Positions 62,376 through 64,000 of a DNA stretch of 64,000 bases are shown one piece after another (position 1 is the stretch's first letter; each line of letters begins with the position of its first letter). This DNA comes from Dyadobacter sp. MSC1_007 (lineage in GTDB: Bacteria > Bacteroidota > Bacteroidia > Cytophagales > Spirosomataceae). The translations under genes and the position numbers were made by a program. The DNA lies in assembly GCF_023667495.1 (NCBI RefSeq), contig NZ_JAMOZL010000002.1, positions 372,001-436,000 on the forward strand. The letters are read 5' to 3'. The notes beneath the pieces were generated by a model. The model saw only the letters and a list, made by a program, of their open reading frames with translations, had not been told where the DNA came from and made no database searches.

Positions 62376-64000
62376 TCAAATTGCCACCAAATTCGCTTCC
62401 AGCACTTTTTCGAGTATCGATCTCACTTCCGGCCTGCATGACCCGCACCCGGTTCCTGCGCCGGTGGTTTGACAAAGCTTTTGGAAATCGCTGCAACCGC
62501 CATTTATCGCTTTTTCGAGGTTGCCCTGGCCTACATTGTTGCAGGAACATACGAGCTTGCCTTCCATGGGGTCCGCTTTCTGGCTCGCCCGGAGCAGTTG
62601 CAATCGTTTTTCAGACAATTCCACACCGTTGGCGATCAGGTCGCGGAATTCCAGGAATTCGTTTTTATCACCGATTAATATAGCCCCTATGAGCTTGTCG
62701 CGGTGCACAATGCATTTCTTGTAATACCTTTTTGATTTATCAATGAACACAATTTGTTCGAAAGCGGGATCGTTGGCTGGGACTTCCGTAACGCCTATGC
62801 TGCAAAGGTGTAACCCTTCCATTTTGAGGATATTCATTGAAGTACTACCCTTGTAAGGTTGCGAAATATCACCGGCCAGGTGGTTCGCGATCACCTCAGC
62901 CTGTTGTTCGGCGGCGAGGGTAATGCCCCACATTTGCCCGTTCCATTCCGCGATTTCCCCGGCAGAGTAAATATCCGGATCGGAAGTCTGCATGTAGTCG
63001 TTCACAACCACGCCGCGTTTGCATTCCAGTCCGGCGGCTTGGGCGAGATCAATGGTAGGGACGGTACCAATCGCCACTACAACCACCTGGCAATTGATTT
63101 TCCGTCCCGATCTTAGCCTGATCGCTTCGACGGTATCTGTTCCCGAAAAAGTGGCAACTTCATCATTGAAATACGTTTCGACGTCCCTGTCGAGCAATTC
63201 CTGATAGAGCAGCTCACTGGCCAATGGATCAAGCTGACGCTCCATAAAACGCCCACTGCGCTGAATAATGCTCACTTTTACACCCATTTCACGGAATGAT
63301 GCAGCCAGTTCGAGCCCAAGGATACCTCCTCCGACGACGACCGCATGCGGATCGGGCTGTTTCAGAAATGGCAAGAGTGAATCGGCATCCAGACGCGACC
63401 TCATATTGAAAATTCCCGGCAGGTTAGGCACGTCCCTGGGCATAAATGCCTTGCTTCCTGTGCCCATCAAAAGCTTGTCGTAATGGTGCTCTATGCCGTC
63501 GCTATCGATCACAGTTTTATTTTTGCGGTCGATATGGACAATGCTGACGCCCTTGTGGACGGTAATGTGATTTTCAGCAAACTGATCTTCACGCAATTTC
63601 ACCAGTTGCTCCCAGGTCTGCGAGCCGCTGATATAATCGGGCAGCATTACCCGGTTATAGAATGGATATATTTCTTTGGAAAAAACATGGATTTCGTCAT
63701 CCGCATTTAGCTGGCGGTAGGCATTGATAAAGCCCAGGCCAGCAGAACCTGCGCCGATGATAATGATCTTTTCAAAAGGCTTTTTATATAATGAAACCTC
63801 GACTGCCGAGAATTTAAAATCCGGCTCCTTTGATTTCGGATCTACCAGGGAACTGGTCAGGTTATTGGCCCTTACTAAATTACTTCCAAGGATTTTCCCC
63901 CAGTGCATCGGTAGAAAACAAAGCCCTTTCCGCACGTCCTCGCTGATCTGCGCCTTCACACGCACCTCCCCGCGACGGCCACTGACCGTTACCAGGCTTC
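62376..64000 (-). CDS. Assimilatory nitrate reductase C-terminus fused to NirB-like FAD module and [2Fe-2S] domain (partial, 5' end outside window)
   Basis: The frame stays open to the right edge, so the start is not in the window. The visible 541 residues begin with the end of a molybdopterin dinucleotide-binding domain (LVTVSGRRGEVRVKAQ, FLPMHWG, DPKSKEPDFKFSAVEV). A NirB-type pyridine nucleotide-disulfide reductase follows with two dinucleotide motifs (IIIIGAGSAG, AVVVGGGILGLE). A BFD-like [2Fe-2S] domain ends the protein with cysteines in LVCSCNNVG and CQTTGAGTGCGSC. The fusion could take electrons from NAD(P)H to the nitrate site in one chain. A GTG at 63965 that looks like a start is internal. 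It leads the operon with the rubredoxin-like and associated proteins. Confidence 0.88.
   Translation of the reverse strand, partial: SLVTVSGRRGEVRVKAQISEDVRKGLCFLPMHWGKILGSNLVRANNLTSSLVDPKSKEPDFKFSAVEVSLYKKPFEKIIIIGAGSAGLGFINAYRQLNADDEIHVFSKEIYPFYNRVMLPDYISGSQTWEQLVKLREDQFAENHITVHKGVSIVHIDRKNKTVIDSDGIEHHYDKLLMGTGSKAFMPRDVPNLPGIFNMRSRLDADSLLPFLKQPDPHAVVVGGGILGLELAASFREMGVKVSIIQRSGRFMERQLDPLASELLYQELLDRDVETYFNDEVATFSGTDTVEAIRLRSGRKINCQVVVVAIGTVPTIDLAQAAGLECKRGVVVNDYMQTSDPDIYSAGEIAEWNGQMWGITLAAEQQAEVIANHLAGDISQPYKGSTSMNILKMEGLHLCSIGVTEVPANDPAFEQIVFIDKSKRYYKKCIVHRDKLIGAILIGDKNEFLEFRDLIANGVELSEKRLQLLRASQKADPMEGKLVCSCNNVGQGNLEKAINGGCSDFQKLCQTTGAGTGCGSCRPEVRSILEKVLEANLVAI

Noticed and set aside
63963..63965. 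GTG as the start of the nitrate gene
   Set aside because: The codons upstream continue the molybdopterin-domain sequence (SGRRGEV) to the window edge without a stop, so the GTG is internal.

Overview
The window looks like chromosomal DNA of a Bacteroidota bacterium of the Cytophagales, most likely a Dyadobacter-like member of the Spirosomaceae. The evidence is secreted proteins with C-terminal type IX secretion (T9SS) sorting domains, large FtsX/MacB-type permeases without an adjacent ATPase, DUF4394, DUF2723 and DUF4097 proteins, few clear Shine-Dalgarno sites, occasional TAnnTTTG -7 boxes, and about 50% GC. The genus is an inference. I saw no rRNA, tRNA, insertion sequence, prophage or CRISPR array.

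Layout. 1-5.5 kb: a simple-sequence hairpin, a homogentisate dioxygenase-like gene, a three-gene dioxygenase/sugar transporter/isomerase operon and a lone receiver-domain protein. 5.7-19.7 kb: one long co-directional block holding two tandem TldD/PmbA(TldE) pairs, a DUF4159 protein, a MoxR ATPase, a DUF58 protein, a BatA-type membrane protein, a DUF4175 protein and a last membrane protein. Its intergenic gaps carry purine-tract/pyrimidine-tract hairpins. 19.7-25.4 kb: a PadR regulator and two FtsX permeases. 25.5-28.4 kb: an ECF sigma factor, a probable membrane anti-sigma protein with HEAT-like repeats and two DUF4097 adhesin-like proteins. 28.8-34.3 kb: a small protein, a histidine kinase/response regulator pair, a one-helix miniprotein and a third FtsX permease.

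34.5-49.2 kb: a DUF2723 (TMEM260-type) membrane protein, a CotH-T9SS protein, a GH13 enzyme, an ankyrin protein, a frameshifted T9SS metalloprotease followed by two duplicated lipoproteins, a DUF4394 lipoprotein and an unknown secreted protein. 49.2-54 kb: divergent HxlR regulator and DoxX gene with two palindromes between them, a PIN toxin-antitoxin pair, a PQQ dehydrogenase with a cytochrome c domain, and a DUF899 protein. 54-60.3 kb: a Ser/Thr/Pro repeat protein, small unknowns, an M1 peptidase with a T9SS domain and a frameshifted TlpA-like lipoprotein. 60.3-64 kb (minus strand): a nitrate assimilation operon whose first gene runs off the right edge. It fuses a molybdopterin nitrate reductase C-terminus to a NirB-like FAD module and a [2Fe-2S] domain, followed by a rubredoxin-fused NirA-like protein and a nitrate reductase-associated protein.

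The most unusual material is the TldD/PmbA-MoxR-DUF58 block with its repeated hairpins, the perfect 34-bp inverted repeat at the left edge that contains a stop codon, and the electron-transfer fusions of the nitrate operon. Two genes appear broken by single frameshifts.
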